Of a stretch of DNA of 64,000 nt, positions 25,878-34,758 are shown piece by piece. Location of the stretch: positions 83,612 to 147,611 of the forward strand of contig NOUX01000011.1 of NCBI GenBank assembly GCA_002245855.1, written 5' to 3'. The stretch comes from Sphingobacterium cellulitidis (GTDB lineage: Bacteria > Bacteroidota > Bacteroidia > Sphingobacteriales > Sphingobacteriaceae). The stretch's first letter is position 1. Each line of letters starts with the position of its first letter. The notes beneath the pieces are model-generated. The model did no database searches, was not told the DNA's origin, and worked only from the letters and a program-made list of their open reading frames with translations. The translations under genes and the position numbers were made by a program.

Positions 25878-27671
25878 ATGAGCGAATCAGTAAAAAATAA
25901 AGCAATTAAAGGTGGTGAATTTGTAATTCGCGAAACTCATTACAATGATATCTTCATCCCTGAAGAGTTTGATGAGGAAGCAAGAATGATCCGCCAGACC
26001 TGTATCGATTTCTTGGATACAGAGGTGTTGAATAAACTCGATAGAATTGATGGACAGGAAGAAGGCCTCATGCAAAGTTTAATGGATAAATCCGGTGAAT
26101 TAGGCATGTTGGGAGTTTCTATTCCTGAACAATATGGTGGTTTTGGAAAAAATTTCAATACCTCGATGTTGGTTGCTGATGCAGTAGGTGGAGGATTCTC
26201 CTTCGCAGTGGCTTTATCTGCGCATACTGGAATCGGAACCTTGCCAATTCTATACTATGGAAATGATGCCCAAAAAGATAAATATATCCCAAAATTGGCT
26301 ACAGGGGAATGGAAAGCAGCTTACTGTTTAACTGAACCTAACTCTGGATCTGATGCAAACTCCGGACGTACTTCTGCAAAATTAAATGCTGAAGGAACCC
26401 ATTACTTGATCAATGGCCAGAAAATGTGGATTACCAATGGTGGTTTTGCAGATGTATTTATTGTCTTTGCAAAAATCGATGACGATAAAAATCTGACTGC
26501 ATTTATCGTTGAAAAAGACTTTGGCGGAATTACCATGAATCCTGAAGAACATAAATTAGGTATCAAAGGATCTTCAACTCGTCAGATTTTCTTCAATGAT
26601 TGCCCGGTTCCTGTTGAAAACATGCTTTCTGATAGAGAAAACGGTTTTAAAATAGCAGTGAACATCTTAAATATCGGACGTATAAAACTTGGCGCCGCTA
26701 CAATTGGTTCTTCACGTGCTGTTTTAAGCACAGCAATCAATTATGCGAATGAACGCGTACAGTTTAACTTGCCAATCTCTAAATTTGGAGCTATTCGCTA
26801 TAAATTAGCGGAAATGGCAACTCGCCTTTTTGCTAATGAATCCGCAGCTTACCGTGCTGGACAAAATATTGATGATGCCTATGAAGCTTTAATCGCTTCC
26901 GGAATGGATGAAGCGAAAGCTAAATTGAAATCCGTGGAATTATTCGCCATTGAATGTGCCATCATCAAAGTTTGGTGTTCTGAAATGTTGGATTATGTCG
27001 TGGATGAAGGTGTTCAGATCTACGGTGGAATGGGATACTCCGCAGAAGCTCCAATGGAAAGAGCTTACCGCGATTCCCGTATCAATAGAATTTTTGAAGG
27101 AACCAATGAAGTCAACCGACTATTGGTGGTGGATATGCTTTTGAAACGTGCGATGAAAGGTGAATTAGATTTAATGGGCCCTGCTCAAGCGGTAGCGGGC
27201 GAGTTAATGTCTATTCCTGACTTCGGACCAGAGGATGAAACACCTTTCGCAGCAGAAAAGAAGATTGTTGCCAATTTAAAAAAAGCTGGTTTGATGATCG
27301 CAGGTGCTGCGGTTCAAAAACTAATGATGTCATTAGCTAAAGAACAAGAAATATTGATGAATATTGCTGACATTATCGGTTATGTATATGTTGCTGAATC
27401 TGTATTGTTACGTGCTGAGAAATTACAGCATACCCAACCAGGTGAACATGCAGACTACGCAGCAGACATGGCGAAAGTATATTTATACGGCGCGATTGAT
27501 AAAGTCAATGCTGCTGGTAAAGAAGCCATATATTCTTTCGCTGAAGGGGATGAGTTGAATATGATGTTGGTTGGTTTACGTCGTTTTACAAAGGCGCAAC
27601 CGTTCAACCTGAAAGATGCTCGCCAAAGAATCGCGAAAAAATTAATAGAAGAAAATAAATACTGTTTCTAA
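25878..27671 (+). CDS. Acyl-CoA dehydrogenase (long form, VLCAD/ACAD9-like)
   Basis: 597-residue FAD enzyme introducing the first double bond in beta-oxidation. The ACAD core is complete: AAYCLTEPNSGSDANSGRTS near residue 150, the KMWITNGGFADVFIVF strand, and QIYGGMGYSAEAPMERAYRD then INRIFEGTNEVNRLL with the catalytic-region glutamate. About 170 extra C-terminal residues form a second helical domain, as in very-long-chain enzymes that associate with membranes. It closes the marR-fad operon and is followed by a terminator. No electron-transfer flavoprotein genes are in the window. Confidence 0.95.
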   Translation: MSESVKNKAIKGGEFVIRETHYNDIFIPEEFDEEARMIRQTCIDFLDTEVLNKLDRIDGQEEGLMQSLMDKSGELGMLGVSIPEQYGGFGKNFNTSMLVADAVGGGFSFAVALSAHTGIGTLPILYYGNDAQKDKYIPKLATGEWKAAYCLTEPNSGSDANSGRTSAKLNAEGTHYLINGQKMWITNGGFADVFIVFAKIDDDKNLTAFIVEKDFGGITMNPEEHKLGIKGSSTRQIFFNDCPVPVENMLSDRENGFKIAVNILNIGRIKLGAATIGSSRAVLSTAINYANERVQFNLPISKFGAIRYKLAEMATRLFANESAAYRAGQNIDDAYEALIASGMDEAKAKLKSVELFAIECAIIKVWCSEMLDYVVDEGVQIYGGMGYSAEAPMERAYRDSRINRIFEGTNEVNRLLVVDMLLKRAMKGELDLMGPAQAVAGELMSIPDFGPEDETPFAAEKKIVANLKKAGLMIAGAAVQKLMMSLAKEQEILMNIADIIGYVYVAESVLLRAEKLQHTQPGEHADYAADMAKVYLYGAIDKVNAAGKEAIYSFAEGDELNMMLVGLRRFTKAQPFNLKDARQRIAKKLIEENKYCF

Positions 27672-27692
27672 GTATTAAGGTTGATTATGAGT

Positions 27693-27717
27693 AAAAGCCC
27701 CATTTTTGGGGCTTTTT
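27693..27717 (+). terminator. Terminator of the fad operon
   Basis: AAAAGCCCC and GGGGCTTTT around an ATTTTT loop, ending in five Ts, 22 bases after the acyl-CoA dehydrogenase stop codon. Confidence 0.88.
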
Positions 27718-27754
27718 CGTTTTTAATCCCTTCCCTTCGCTATTCAGCGACCTT

Positions 27755-29212
27755 ATGCTTAACTTTAAGTCTCATTCACGGAATTTGAAAAGTTACGACG
27801 CAATAATTATAGGGTCTGGCCCAAATGGGCTGGCAGCAGCCATAACCATGCAACAGCAAGGACTCAGCACCTTATTGATTGAAGGCGCTGATACAATAGG
27901 AGGTGGTATGAGAACCAAGGAACTCACGCTTCCCGGATTTAAACACGATGTCTGCTCCGCAATTCATCCTATGGCGTTGGGATCCCCATTTATGCGGTCA
28001 CTGCCTCTGGAGCAATATGGATTATCATTTGAATTCGCCGATTATCAAGTGTCTCAACCGCTCGATAATGGCAAATCTGTAAATCTCCATCAGGATATTC
28101 AATATATGAAAGAGGAATTAGGAGTGGATTTCAATAAATACCAATCGCTCCTTGAACCTTTTGTTAAAAATTGGGATCAGCTTTCCAACGATATTCTTGG
28201 CCCCTTGAAATTTCCCAACCATCCACTGCTGATGGCAAAATTCGGATTGTCAGGACTACGCAGTGCTCAAGCTATCGCCTCGGAATTTCAAACCGTAGAA
28301 GCTAAGGCATTATGGGCAGGAATGGCAGCACATGGAATAATGTCCTTTAATAAACTCTCAACCGCTGCTATTGGATTGGTTTTGGCAACTCTTGGACACA
28401 AAGTGGGCTGGCCCATTCCAAAAGGTGGATCTCAGGCAATCGCCAATGCAATGGCTGCTTATTATGAATCCCTAGATGGTGAAATTCAACTTAATTACTG
28501 GTTTGAAGACCTGCAAGATCTTCCGAAACATAAGGTTCTCATTCTGGATATGACCCCGCAACAGATTCTTAAATTGAAAGGCCTCCAATTGAATGAAAAT
28601 TATAAAAAGCAACTTGAGGAATATCGCTATGGAATGGGAGTGTTTAAGATAGATTGGGCTCTTTCTGAGCCAACTCCGTTCTTAGACAAAAGAAGCCAGC
28701 TGGCAGCAACTGTACACTTAGGAAATACTTTCGAAGAAATCGCACAAACGGAGTTGGATACCTTCAATGGTAAATTGGTTGATAACCCCTTTGTATTATT
28801 TGTGCAACAAAGTAGATTTGATTCTTCCAGAACTCCAGAAGGAAAACATACAGGTTGGGCTTATTGCCATGTCCCGCATGGTTCATTTGCAGACCGTACT
28901 TCTGCTATTGAAAATCAAATCGAAAGGTTTGCACCTGGATTCAAAGATACCATATTGGCAAGATCTAGCATGAACAGTCAACAACTTGAACAGTATAATC
29001 CAAACTATATAGGTGGAGATATTAATGCCGGTCAAATGGATATTTTTCAACTATTCACAAGGCCAACAAGGTCTTTTACCCCATATCGGACTTCTAATCC
29101 CAATGTATATATCGGTTCTTCTTCCACACCTCCCGCTGGTGGGGTACATGGAATGTGTGGTTTTCACGCAGCTAGAATTGCATTAAAGGACCATTACAAT
29201 ATCAAAATTTAA
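27755..29212 (+). CDS. FAD-dependent oxidoreductase, phytoene-desaturase-like (COG1233)
   Basis: 485 residues. The dinucleotide fold is at residues 14-40 (YDAIIIGSGPNGLAAAITMQ, then LLIEGADTIGGGMRTKEL), the standard start of carotenoid desaturase/isomerase-like flavoproteins. The C-terminal FAD segment is NVYIGSSSTPPAGGVHGMCG. Relatives oxidise or isomerise isoprenoids, but many act on unknown substrates, and no carotenoid gene is adjacent. Eight bases separate it from the TIGR01777 gene, so it likely heads a three-gene operon with that and the permease. Confidence 0.85.
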   Translation: MLNFKSHSRNLKSYDAIIIGSGPNGLAAAITMQQQGLSTLLIEGADTIGGGMRTKELTLPGFKHDVCSAIHPMALGSPFMRSLPLEQYGLSFEFADYQVSQPLDNGKSVNLHQDIQYMKEELGVDFNKYQSLLEPFVKNWDQLSNDILGPLKFPNHPLLMAKFGLSGLRSAQAIASEFQTVEAKALWAGMAAHGIMSFNKLSTAAIGLVLATLGHKVGWPIPKGGSQAIANAMAAYYESLDGEIQLNYWFEDLQDLPKHKVLILDMTPQQILKLKGLQLNENYKKQLEEYRYGMGVFKIDWALSEPTPFLDKRSQLAATVHLGNTFEEIAQTELDTFNGKLVDNPFVLFVQQSRFDSSRTPEGKHTGWAYCHVPHGSFADRTSAIENQIERFAPGFKDTILARSSMNSQQLEQYNPNYIGGDINAGQMDIFQLFTRPTRSFTPYRTSNPNVYIGSSSTPPAGGVHGMCGFHAARIALKDHYNIKI

Positions 29213-29220
29213 TCTCAACT

Positions 29221-30141
29221 ATGGCAAAGATCGTATTAGCAGGTGGAACAGGTAATTTAGGTAACTTATTGATCAGCCTATTTAGGGAACAAGGCCATGA
29301 AATTATTGTATTGAGCAGGCAACGCATGGTCAAATCTCATCCCAAAATTGAATTTGTGTTATGGGATGCTGAAAACCTGGATACATGGCAGAAGAAATTG
29401 GAAGATGCCGATGTATTGATCAATCTCTGCGGATTATCCATCAATCGAAGATTCACCAAAGAAAACCAAAAATTGCTGCGTAGTTCTCGATTGACCCCAA
29501 CTAGATTGTTGGGTGAGGCTATTGCTCAATTAGAATCTCCAGTTAAACTTTGGATTAATTTCTCAGGTGTTTCTATTTTTAATGGCCAAACTGGCCTACA
29601 AGACGAAACCTCACATCTATATGCAAATGATTTCCTCGGACAACTCGCTCAGGATTGGGAAAAGATCTTTCTGGAGGCCAAAACTCCGCAAACCGAAAAG
29701 GTAATCCTCCGGATGAGTCCCTTGTTAAGTAAGAAATCGGGGATGTTTGCTGAACTCTATCCATTGACAAAAATGGGTTTGGGCGGAAAAGTAGGAACTG
29801 GAAAGCAAATGGTTTCTTGGATTCATGAAACAGATTTCGTCCGATTAATGGATTGGATCATACAATCCCAAAATAGGGAAGGAGTCTATCACGCTTGTAG
29901 TCCTAATCCTGTGAATAATAGTGAATTTATGAAGGCATTGAGAAAGGAAGCCGGAGTTTCGATAGGTTTACCCCTACCAACGTTTATGGCAAAAATTGGG
30001 GCCTACGTAAAAAATGTGGATCCGGTACTCTTACTGGAATCGGTTCCCGTAACAACTTTATTAACGATAAAAAATGGCTTTCAATTTAATTTTCCCTATA
30101 TTCAGCCCGCATTTAATCAGTTACTTAAATCATCAACTTAA
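29221..30141 (+). CDS. TIGR01777-family NAD(P)-dependent epimerase-like protein (YfcH type)
   Basis: 306-residue extended short-chain dehydrogenase. The nucleotide-binding loop is VLAGGTGNLGNLLISLF at residues 5-21. The segment WINFSGVSIFNGQTG covers the region that holds the catalytic Tyr in other SDRs. The C-terminal DUF1731 part ends INNGFQF-like (LTIKNGFQFNFPYIQPAF). The physiological substrate of YfcH-like proteins is unknown. It is likely co-transcribed with the upstream flavoprotein and downstream permease, whose start lies seven bases after its stop. Confidence 0.9.
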   Translation: MAKIVLAGGTGNLGNLLISLFREQGHEIIVLSRQRMVKSHPKIEFVLWDAENLDTWQKKLEDADVLINLCGLSINRRFTKENQKLLRSSRLTPTRLLGEAIAQLESPVKLWINFSGVSIFNGQTGLQDETSHLYANDFLGQLAQDWEKIFLEAKTPQTEKVILRMSPLLSKKSGMFAELYPLTKMGLGGKVGTGKQMVSWIHETDFVRLMDWIIQSQNREGVYHACSPNPVNNSEFMKALRKEAGVSIGLPLPTFMAKIGAYVKNVDPVLLLESVPVTTLLTIKNGFQFNFPYIQPAFNQLLKSST

Positions 30142-30148
30142 ACATTTT

Positions 30149-31402
30149 ATGTCTGCCAAATCACTTGTACTTTCTGAGGACTGGGTCGTTGTTATTCTTG
30201 GTCTTGGGATTATTGCTCTAGCTTTATTCGGAATTGTAGCTCCTGTTCCATCCTTTGGATGGTCTGATACCAATGAACTTTCTTCAAAAGTTTTATCCCT
30301 AGGAAACCTCGGTGCAATGGGACTTCAGTTTATTTTAGTATATGTAACAGCGATTATCGGTGCAATATTGCTCGGTAAAAATCTCAAAGCCTTACTTGTT
30401 GTATTTCCCTTGGTTTATTTTCTAACCCTATTTGCACTAGTTCTCGCAGGAAATGCAGGGGTGAAAAGCTTTAACCTGGAAGCCGTAATATTCAGTTTAG
30501 TAATCGGTTTGGTCATTAGTAATTTCTTCAAATTACCCGCTTGGTTCAAAGAAGCTTTAAATACTGAAATGTATGTCAAAATCGGATTAGTCCTCTTAGG
30601 AACTACCGTAATTTTTGGAGATATCTTGAAAGCAGGTTCGCTTGGATTGATACAAGCATTGGTGGTTGTTGTATCGGTTTGGTATTTCGCATTCTGGATC
30701 TGTAAGAAATTGAAAATAGATAAAGAAATGTCTTTAATGCTTTCCAGTGCGGTGTCAATATGTGGTGTTTCTGCTGCTATTGCAACCTCTGGTGCGATTG
30801 AAGGGGATAATAAAAAACTATCTTATGTAATATCCTTGGTCCTGGTTACAGCCGTCCCAATGATGATCTTCATGCCTTATCTAGCAGAACTTATGGGTTT
30901 ATCCCAAGAAGTAACTGGAGCTTGGTTGGGGGGAAGTATCGATACGAGTGGTGCTGTTGCCGCTTCGGGAACCTTAGTAGGAGAGGAAGCCCTAAAAATT
31001 AGTACCATCGTCAAGTTTTCCCAAAATGTACTTCTAGGTATTGCAGCATTCTTCATCAGTATTTATTGGACTTACTCTAAATCTGTAGATGATCAAACTA
31101 AAAAGGATAAACCTACCTTGAAACTAATCTGGGAAAGATTCCCGAAATTTGTTGTGGGTTTTGTGTTCGTCTCATTGATGTTCTCCTTTGTAGTTCCTGC
31201 TGAAACTACGGCTCAAATCAAAGATAGCCTGAAAAGCTTACAAGGCCTGTGGTTTGCACTCGCATTTACCTCCATCGGATTAGAAACAAATTTTAAAGAC
31301 CTCTTCAAACAGGATAATAAAAAACCTTTATATGCTTTCCTGATTGCTCTAACATTTAATATTATCGTGACTTTGATCCTCGCAATTACCTTATTTGGTT
31401 AA
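30149..31402 (+). CDS. YeiH-family putative sulfate exporter/permease
   Basis: I start at the ATG at 30149 (MSAKSLVLSEDWVVVILG), giving 417 residues, because the longer frame from 30074 would overlap the previous gene by 68 bases. About eleven membrane helices are visible, with family motifs AVSICGVSAAIATSGAIEGD and GAWLGGSIDTSGAVAASG, in which charged and small residues sit in the membrane. YeiH (PF03601) proteins are annotated as sulfate exporters, but direct transport evidence is thin, so the substrate is left open. Last gene of a putative three-gene operon and followed by a strong terminator. Confidence 0.88.
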   Translation: MSAKSLVLSEDWVVVILGLGIIALALFGIVAPVPSFGWSDTNELSSKVLSLGNLGAMGLQFILVYVTAIIGAILLGKNLKALLVVFPLVYFLTLFALVLAGNAGVKSFNLEAVIFSLVIGLVISNFFKLPAWFKEALNTEMYVKIGLVLLGTTVIFGDILKAGSLGLIQALVVVVSVWYFAFWICKKLKIDKEMSLMLSSAVSICGVSAAIATSGAIEGDNKKLSYVISLVLVTAVPMMIFMPYLAELMGLSQEVTGAWLGGSIDTSGAVAASGTLVGEEALKISTIVKFSQNVLLGIAAFFISIYWTYSKSVDDQTKKDKPTLKLIWERFPKFVVGFVFVSLMFSFVVPAETTAQIKDSLKSLQGLWFALAFTSIGLETNFKDLFKQDNKKPLYAFLIALTFNIIVTLILAITLFG

Positions 31403-31449
31403 TTAATAGGTCATATCCAGAGATATCTTAACGTATTTTTTTGAACCTT

Positions 31450-31478
31450 GCCTCGAATATATCATTCGAGGCTTTTTT
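31450..31478 (+). terminator. Terminator after YeiH-like gene
   Basis: GCCTCGAAT and ATTCGAGGC around ATATC, followed by six Ts. Confidence 0.9.
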
Positions 31479-31558
31479 GTGTCCTCTTTATCTAAATTAT
31501 TGAAATAATTTATGCAATTTGAGAATTGAATTCATCTTATATATGAAGAGAAAATAGC

Positions 31559-32095
31559 ATGGACGAAAAACAATTGTTGCAATACTATAAACAATCAGGA
31601 AATCTGGATGCACTTGGAAAAATCTATGCTCCTTATATGTCCTTGCTTTATGGGGTATGCTATAAATATCTTCAGGATGCTGAACACAGCCAAGATGCAG
31701 TGATGCAAATTTTTGATGAACTCATCGAGAAACTGCGAATTTATGAAGTTGATAATTTCAAAAGTTGGGTATATGTCTATGCACGTAACTTTTGTTTGAT
31801 GCAACTCCGTAAAAACAAACAAGTCACCAAAGTCGATATCGAAGATAATCTCTTTGAATCTGAAAAAGTGCTCAATCTGGAAGATGAAAAAAAATGGAAT
31901 GAGCAGGATTTTGAAAAACTTGAAAGCTGTATCGCCGGCTTAAATGCCGAACAGGAACAATGCATCCGAATGTTTTATTTAGAACAGAAATGTTATAAAG
32001 ATATCGCTGACATCACAGGCTATGACATCGCTAAAGTCAAAAGTTATATCCAAAATGGACGCCGAAATCTGAAAATTTGTATGGAGAAAAAGTAA
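31559..32095 (+). CDS. ECF-type RNA polymerase sigma factor
   Basis: 178 residues with sigma-2 and sigma-4 regions only. Region 2 runs KIYAPYMSLLYGVCYKYLQD to DNFKSWVYVYARNFCLMQLRK, the -10 recognition helix. Region 4 is LNAEQEQCIRMFYLEQKCYKDIA and YDIAKVKSYIQNGRRNLKICM, the -35 helix-turn-helix. The stop overlaps the start of the anti-sigma-like gene by one base. The downstream membrane protein is its probable regulator; no SusC/D or FecR partner is nearby, so the regulon is unknown. Confidence 0.93.
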   Translation: MDEKQLLQYYKQSGNLDALGKIYAPYMSLLYGVCYKYLQDAEHSQDAVMQIFDELIEKLRIYEVDNFKSWVYVYARNFCLMQLRKNKQVTKVDIEDNLFESEKVLNLEDEKKWNEQDFEKLESCIAGLNAEQEQCIRMFYLEQKCYKDIADITGYDIAKVKSYIQNGRRNLKICMEKK

Positions 32096-32730
32096 TGGAA
32101 AATAATTATCAATTAACGCGAATTCACAATTACGTCATGGGACTCATGAGTAAGGAGGAAATGTATCAGATGGAACGTGAAGCCTTAAATGATCCTTTCT
32201 TACAAGATGCTATCGATGGCTACAAGCTACAAAAAGGTGTAGACTCGCAACAACTGAGTATTCTTCAACAACGCTTGGCTAAAAAAATTGCCGCGAAAGC
32301 CGAAGATAAAAAACGAAGATTCTACAGCTGGCATAGGTTGACCATCGCTTTGGTAGCCGCTGTATTGTTCCTAGTAGCTTGTTCGTTAATCTTCTTCAAA
32401 TACATGACTAACCATAAAACTGAAAGAAATAATGAGGTTATTTTGATGGAACAGCATATGCATGTGCAATCCTCAAAATTGGAACAAACGGATGCGGAAC
32501 CTTTAGTGGGTTGGGAACAATTTAATGAAGAACTAAATTCTGAACTAAGAGATATTGATGGAAAAGGAACTGTTCAGGTAATTTTTAAGGTGTCGGATGG
32601 GAAACCTCAAAATATTCAATTCTTAGAATCCAGCAATACAGAGTTAAATGCGATTATCTCTACTTTTATTGAGCAAAAAATAAGTTGGAAAGGTGAAAAG
32701 GGGGGAGTCTCAATTGTCGTAGAGTATTAA
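32095..32730 (+). CDS. Probable anti-sigma factor with TonB-like C-terminal domain
   Basis: I start at the ATG at 32095 (MENNYQLTRIHNYVMGLMS), where TAATG overlaps the sigma stop codon, giving 211 residues. An N-terminal cytoplasmic helical part precedes one membrane segment (TIALVAAVLFLVACSLIFF). The periplasmic end (GTVQVIFKVSDGKPQNIQF, then LNAIISTFIEQKISW) has the strand-helix-strand pattern of TonB C-terminal domains. No zinc-binding HxxxCxxC motif of ZAS anti-sigmas is present. I infer that it tethers and controls the adjacent sigma factor and perceives a periplasmic cue. Confidence 0.7.
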   Translation: MENNYQLTRIHNYVMGLMSKEEMYQMEREALNDPFLQDAIDGYKLQKGVDSQQLSILQQRLAKKIAAKAEDKKRRFYSWHRLTIALVAAVLFLVACSLIFFKYMTNHKTERNNEVILMEQHMHVQSSKLEQTDAEPLVGWEQFNEELNSELRDIDGKGTVQVIFKVSDGKPQNIQFLESSNTELNAIISTFIEQKISWKGEKGGVSIVVEY

Positions 32731-32748
32731 GTATAATTGGGTAGAAGT

Positions 32749-32779
32749 AAAAAGGTCTGAGAGATTTCTCAGACCTTTT
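32749..32779. terminator. Bidirectional terminator between anti-sigma and nitroreductase genes
   Basis: AAAAGGTCTGAGA and TCTCAGACCTTTT around a four-base loop, between two converging genes. Confidence 0.88.
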
Positions 32780-32782
32780 GTT

Positions 32783-33349
32783 TTATTCTTCCCAACGGAT
32801 TTTATCCTCGATTGGACTCCTAACAGGTTCTCTAGGTTCTGAATCATGATGACCCATATAGAAAAATCCTATACAACGTTGATTCTCTTTTAGGTTTAGG
32901 AATGGACCAATATGATTGATTAATCCCGGTGTAGCCCAATACCCACCAATACCAAGTGAGGCACTCGCTAACCACATGTTTTCAACAGCACATGCTGTCG
33001 CTGCTAATTCTTCCCATTCAGGTAGATCACCAGAATAGTCCACAATAATAGCTAAAGCAGCCTTAGATTGGGTTGCCTTTTTCGCCATGTTCTGCTCTGT
33101 AACCTCAGTGTATTTCTCCGCTGGAGTAACTGACTTATAAATCCTTGCTAACTCATCACCTAAGCGAATTAATCCCTCATTGCGGAAAATAACAAAACGC
33201 CAAGGTTGTGTGCGTTTATGTGTTGGAGCAGCATTTGCCGCCTCCAAAATAGTCATAATGTCTTCGCGACTAACTTCCTGATCCGTGTAATTCGCCTGGA
33301 ATACCGCTCTTCTGTATTGAATGTTCTTTAAAACTTCGTTCTCTTGCAT
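32783..33349 (-). CDS. Nitroreductase-family flavoprotein
   Basis: 188 residues with the FMN-binding hallmarks of the family: the N-terminal RRAVFQANYTDQEVSRED (a variant of the RRSxRxF start), APTHKRTQPWRFVIFRN near residue 41, and IGGYWATPGLINHIGPFL. The C-terminal FMN loop is GFFYMGHHD. These NAD(P)H-dependent enzymes reduce nitroaromatics, quinones or unknown metabolites. It lies downstream of pepT on the same strand after a 28-bp gap, so they may be co-transcribed, without an evident functional link. Confidence 0.9.
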   Translation of the reverse strand: MQENEVLKNIQYRRAVFQANYTDQEVSREDIMTILEAANAAPTHKRTQPWRFVIFRNEGLIRLGDELARIYKSVTPAEKYTEVTEQNMAKKATQSKAALAIIVDYSGDLPEWEELAATACAVENMWLASASLGIGGYWATPGLINHIGPFLNLKENQRCIGFFYMGHHDSEPREPVRSPIEDKIRWEE

Positions 33350-33377
33350 ATGGTCTAAATTTCTTGTTAATGTACTT

Positions 33378-34631
33378 TTATGATAGTTCCTCCCAAAGGG
33401 CTGAAATGTGTAAAATGGTCAATACTGCCTTTTGCATATCCTGAATAGAAACCCATTCTTGCTTGCCATGGAAGGCATGGCCGCCGGCAAAGATGTTTGG
33501 ACATGGTAATCCCATAAAGGATAATCTCGACCCGTCGGTTCCGCCACGGATACTGCGCTTCTCAACCTTCATCCCTGCTCGCTCAATACCCATCATCGCG
33601 ATCTCAACTACTTTTGAATGTTGATCCAATATCTCTTTCATATTACGGTATTGTTCGCTGACCTCAAATGTGTAGCTTGCACCCTCATACTTCGAAAGGA
33701 CAGTCTTTACAATCGATTCTAATTCCGCTTCATGCTCTGCCAATTTCTTCGTGTCATGATCGCGGATTATAAAATTCAAGGTCGCTGCCTCTACTGTACC
33801 CTCAATATTCGTCGGGTGAACAAAACCTTCCTTAGCATAGGTAGTTTCTGGGGATAAGCGATCTTTAGGTAAATGCTCGATAATATCAGAAGCTACTTTG
33901 ATGGCATTGATCATTTTTCCCTTTGCATAACCTGGGTGAATAGAGATTCCATCAATTTTAATCTTTACGCCATCCGCAGAAAAGGTCTCATCCTCAATCG
34001 TGCCTGCACGTTCCCCATCCATTGTATAAGCATAGGTGGCTCCTAATTTCTGTAAATCAACATGGTCTACTCCGCGGCCAATCTCTTCATCCGGAGTAAA
34101 TAAAATCTTAATGTCGCCATGCTTAATCTCTGGATTACTCATCAAAATACGAGCAGCATCCATGATTTCAGCAACTCCTGCTTTATCATCCGCACCTAAC
34201 AAGGTCTTCCCACTAGCCGTTACGATGTCATTTCCGATCTGTTCTTTAAGATCCGGATGCTCAGACATGCGAATTACGATCTTGGAATCGTCTGGAAGAA
34301 TCAAATCCTGACCTTGGTAATTCTGATGAACAATAGGCTTAACATTCGTTCCAGATGAATCTGGCGAAGTATCCACATGGGAACAGAAACAAATAACAGG
34401 AACTTGTTTATCTGTATTGGAAGGTATTGTGGCATAAACATAGCCTAGATCATCCAAATGTGCATCCGCAATACCAATAGACTTCAACTCTTCGACCAAA
34501 ATTCTACTTAGATCCTTTTGGTTCTCTGTGGATGGTACGGTGCTAGATTGTACATCAGATTGGGTATCAACCTGAACATATTTGATAAAATTCTCAGCTA
34601 CCTGAAAATCTTGTATTTGATTAATTTCCAT
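33378..34631 (-). CDS. pepT: Peptidase T (aminotripeptidase)
   Basis: M20B zinc peptidase of 417 residues removing N-terminal residues from tripeptides in the cytoplasm. Metal and catalytic sites are visible: His and Asp in CFCSHVDTSPDSSG, the bridging Asp in LGADDKAGVAEIMDAA, the general-base glutamates in LFTPDEEIGRGVDH, and the final His in FAGGHAFHGKQEW. Length and order match E. coli PepT. It is followed closely by the nitroreductase gene; a hairpin terminator separates it from the DUF4197 gene upstream. Confidence 0.96.
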   Translation of the reverse strand: MEINQIQDFQVAENFIKYVQVDTQSDVQSSTVPSTENQKDLSRILVEELKSIGIADAHLDDLGYVYATIPSNTDKQVPVICFCSHVDTSPDSSGTNVKPIVHQNYQGQDLILPDDSKIVIRMSEHPDLKEQIGNDIVTASGKTLLGADDKAGVAEIMDAARILMSNPEIKHGDIKILFTPDEEIGRGVDHVDLQKLGATYAYTMDGERAGTIEDETFSADGVKIKIDGISIHPGYAKGKMINAIKVASDIIEHLPKDRLSPETTYAKEGFVHPTNIEGTVEAATLNFIIRDHDTKKLAEHEAELESIVKTVLSKYEGASYTFEVSEQYRNMKEILDQHSKVVEIAMMGIERAGMKVEKRSIRGGTDGSRLSFMGLPCPNIFAGGHAFHGKQEWVSIQDMQKAVLTILHISALWEELS

Positions 34632-34663
34632 CCGACAAAACTACAAATTAATTACTCGCTTCC

Positions 34664-34699
34664 CCTAAAAAAGACAGCCATTTATTCGTAATAAATGGC
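34664..34699 (-). terminator. Terminator downstream of the DUF4197 gene
   Basis: GCCATTTATT and AATAAATGGC around CGT. On the minus strand the stem is followed by TGTCTTTTTTAG, which fits an intrinsic terminator for the leftward gene at 34759. Confidence 0.7.
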
Positions 34700-34758
34700 C
34701 GTTATATTCTAATTGAAAATTTTTACCGTATCGCACTCATCCCTCATCTCATTGTTAT

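Noticed and set aside
30074-30148. Upstream start for the YeiH-like permease
   Set aside because: It would overlap the TIGR01777 gene by 68 bases and adds a peptide not typical of the family; the ATG at 30149 follows the previous stop by seven bases.
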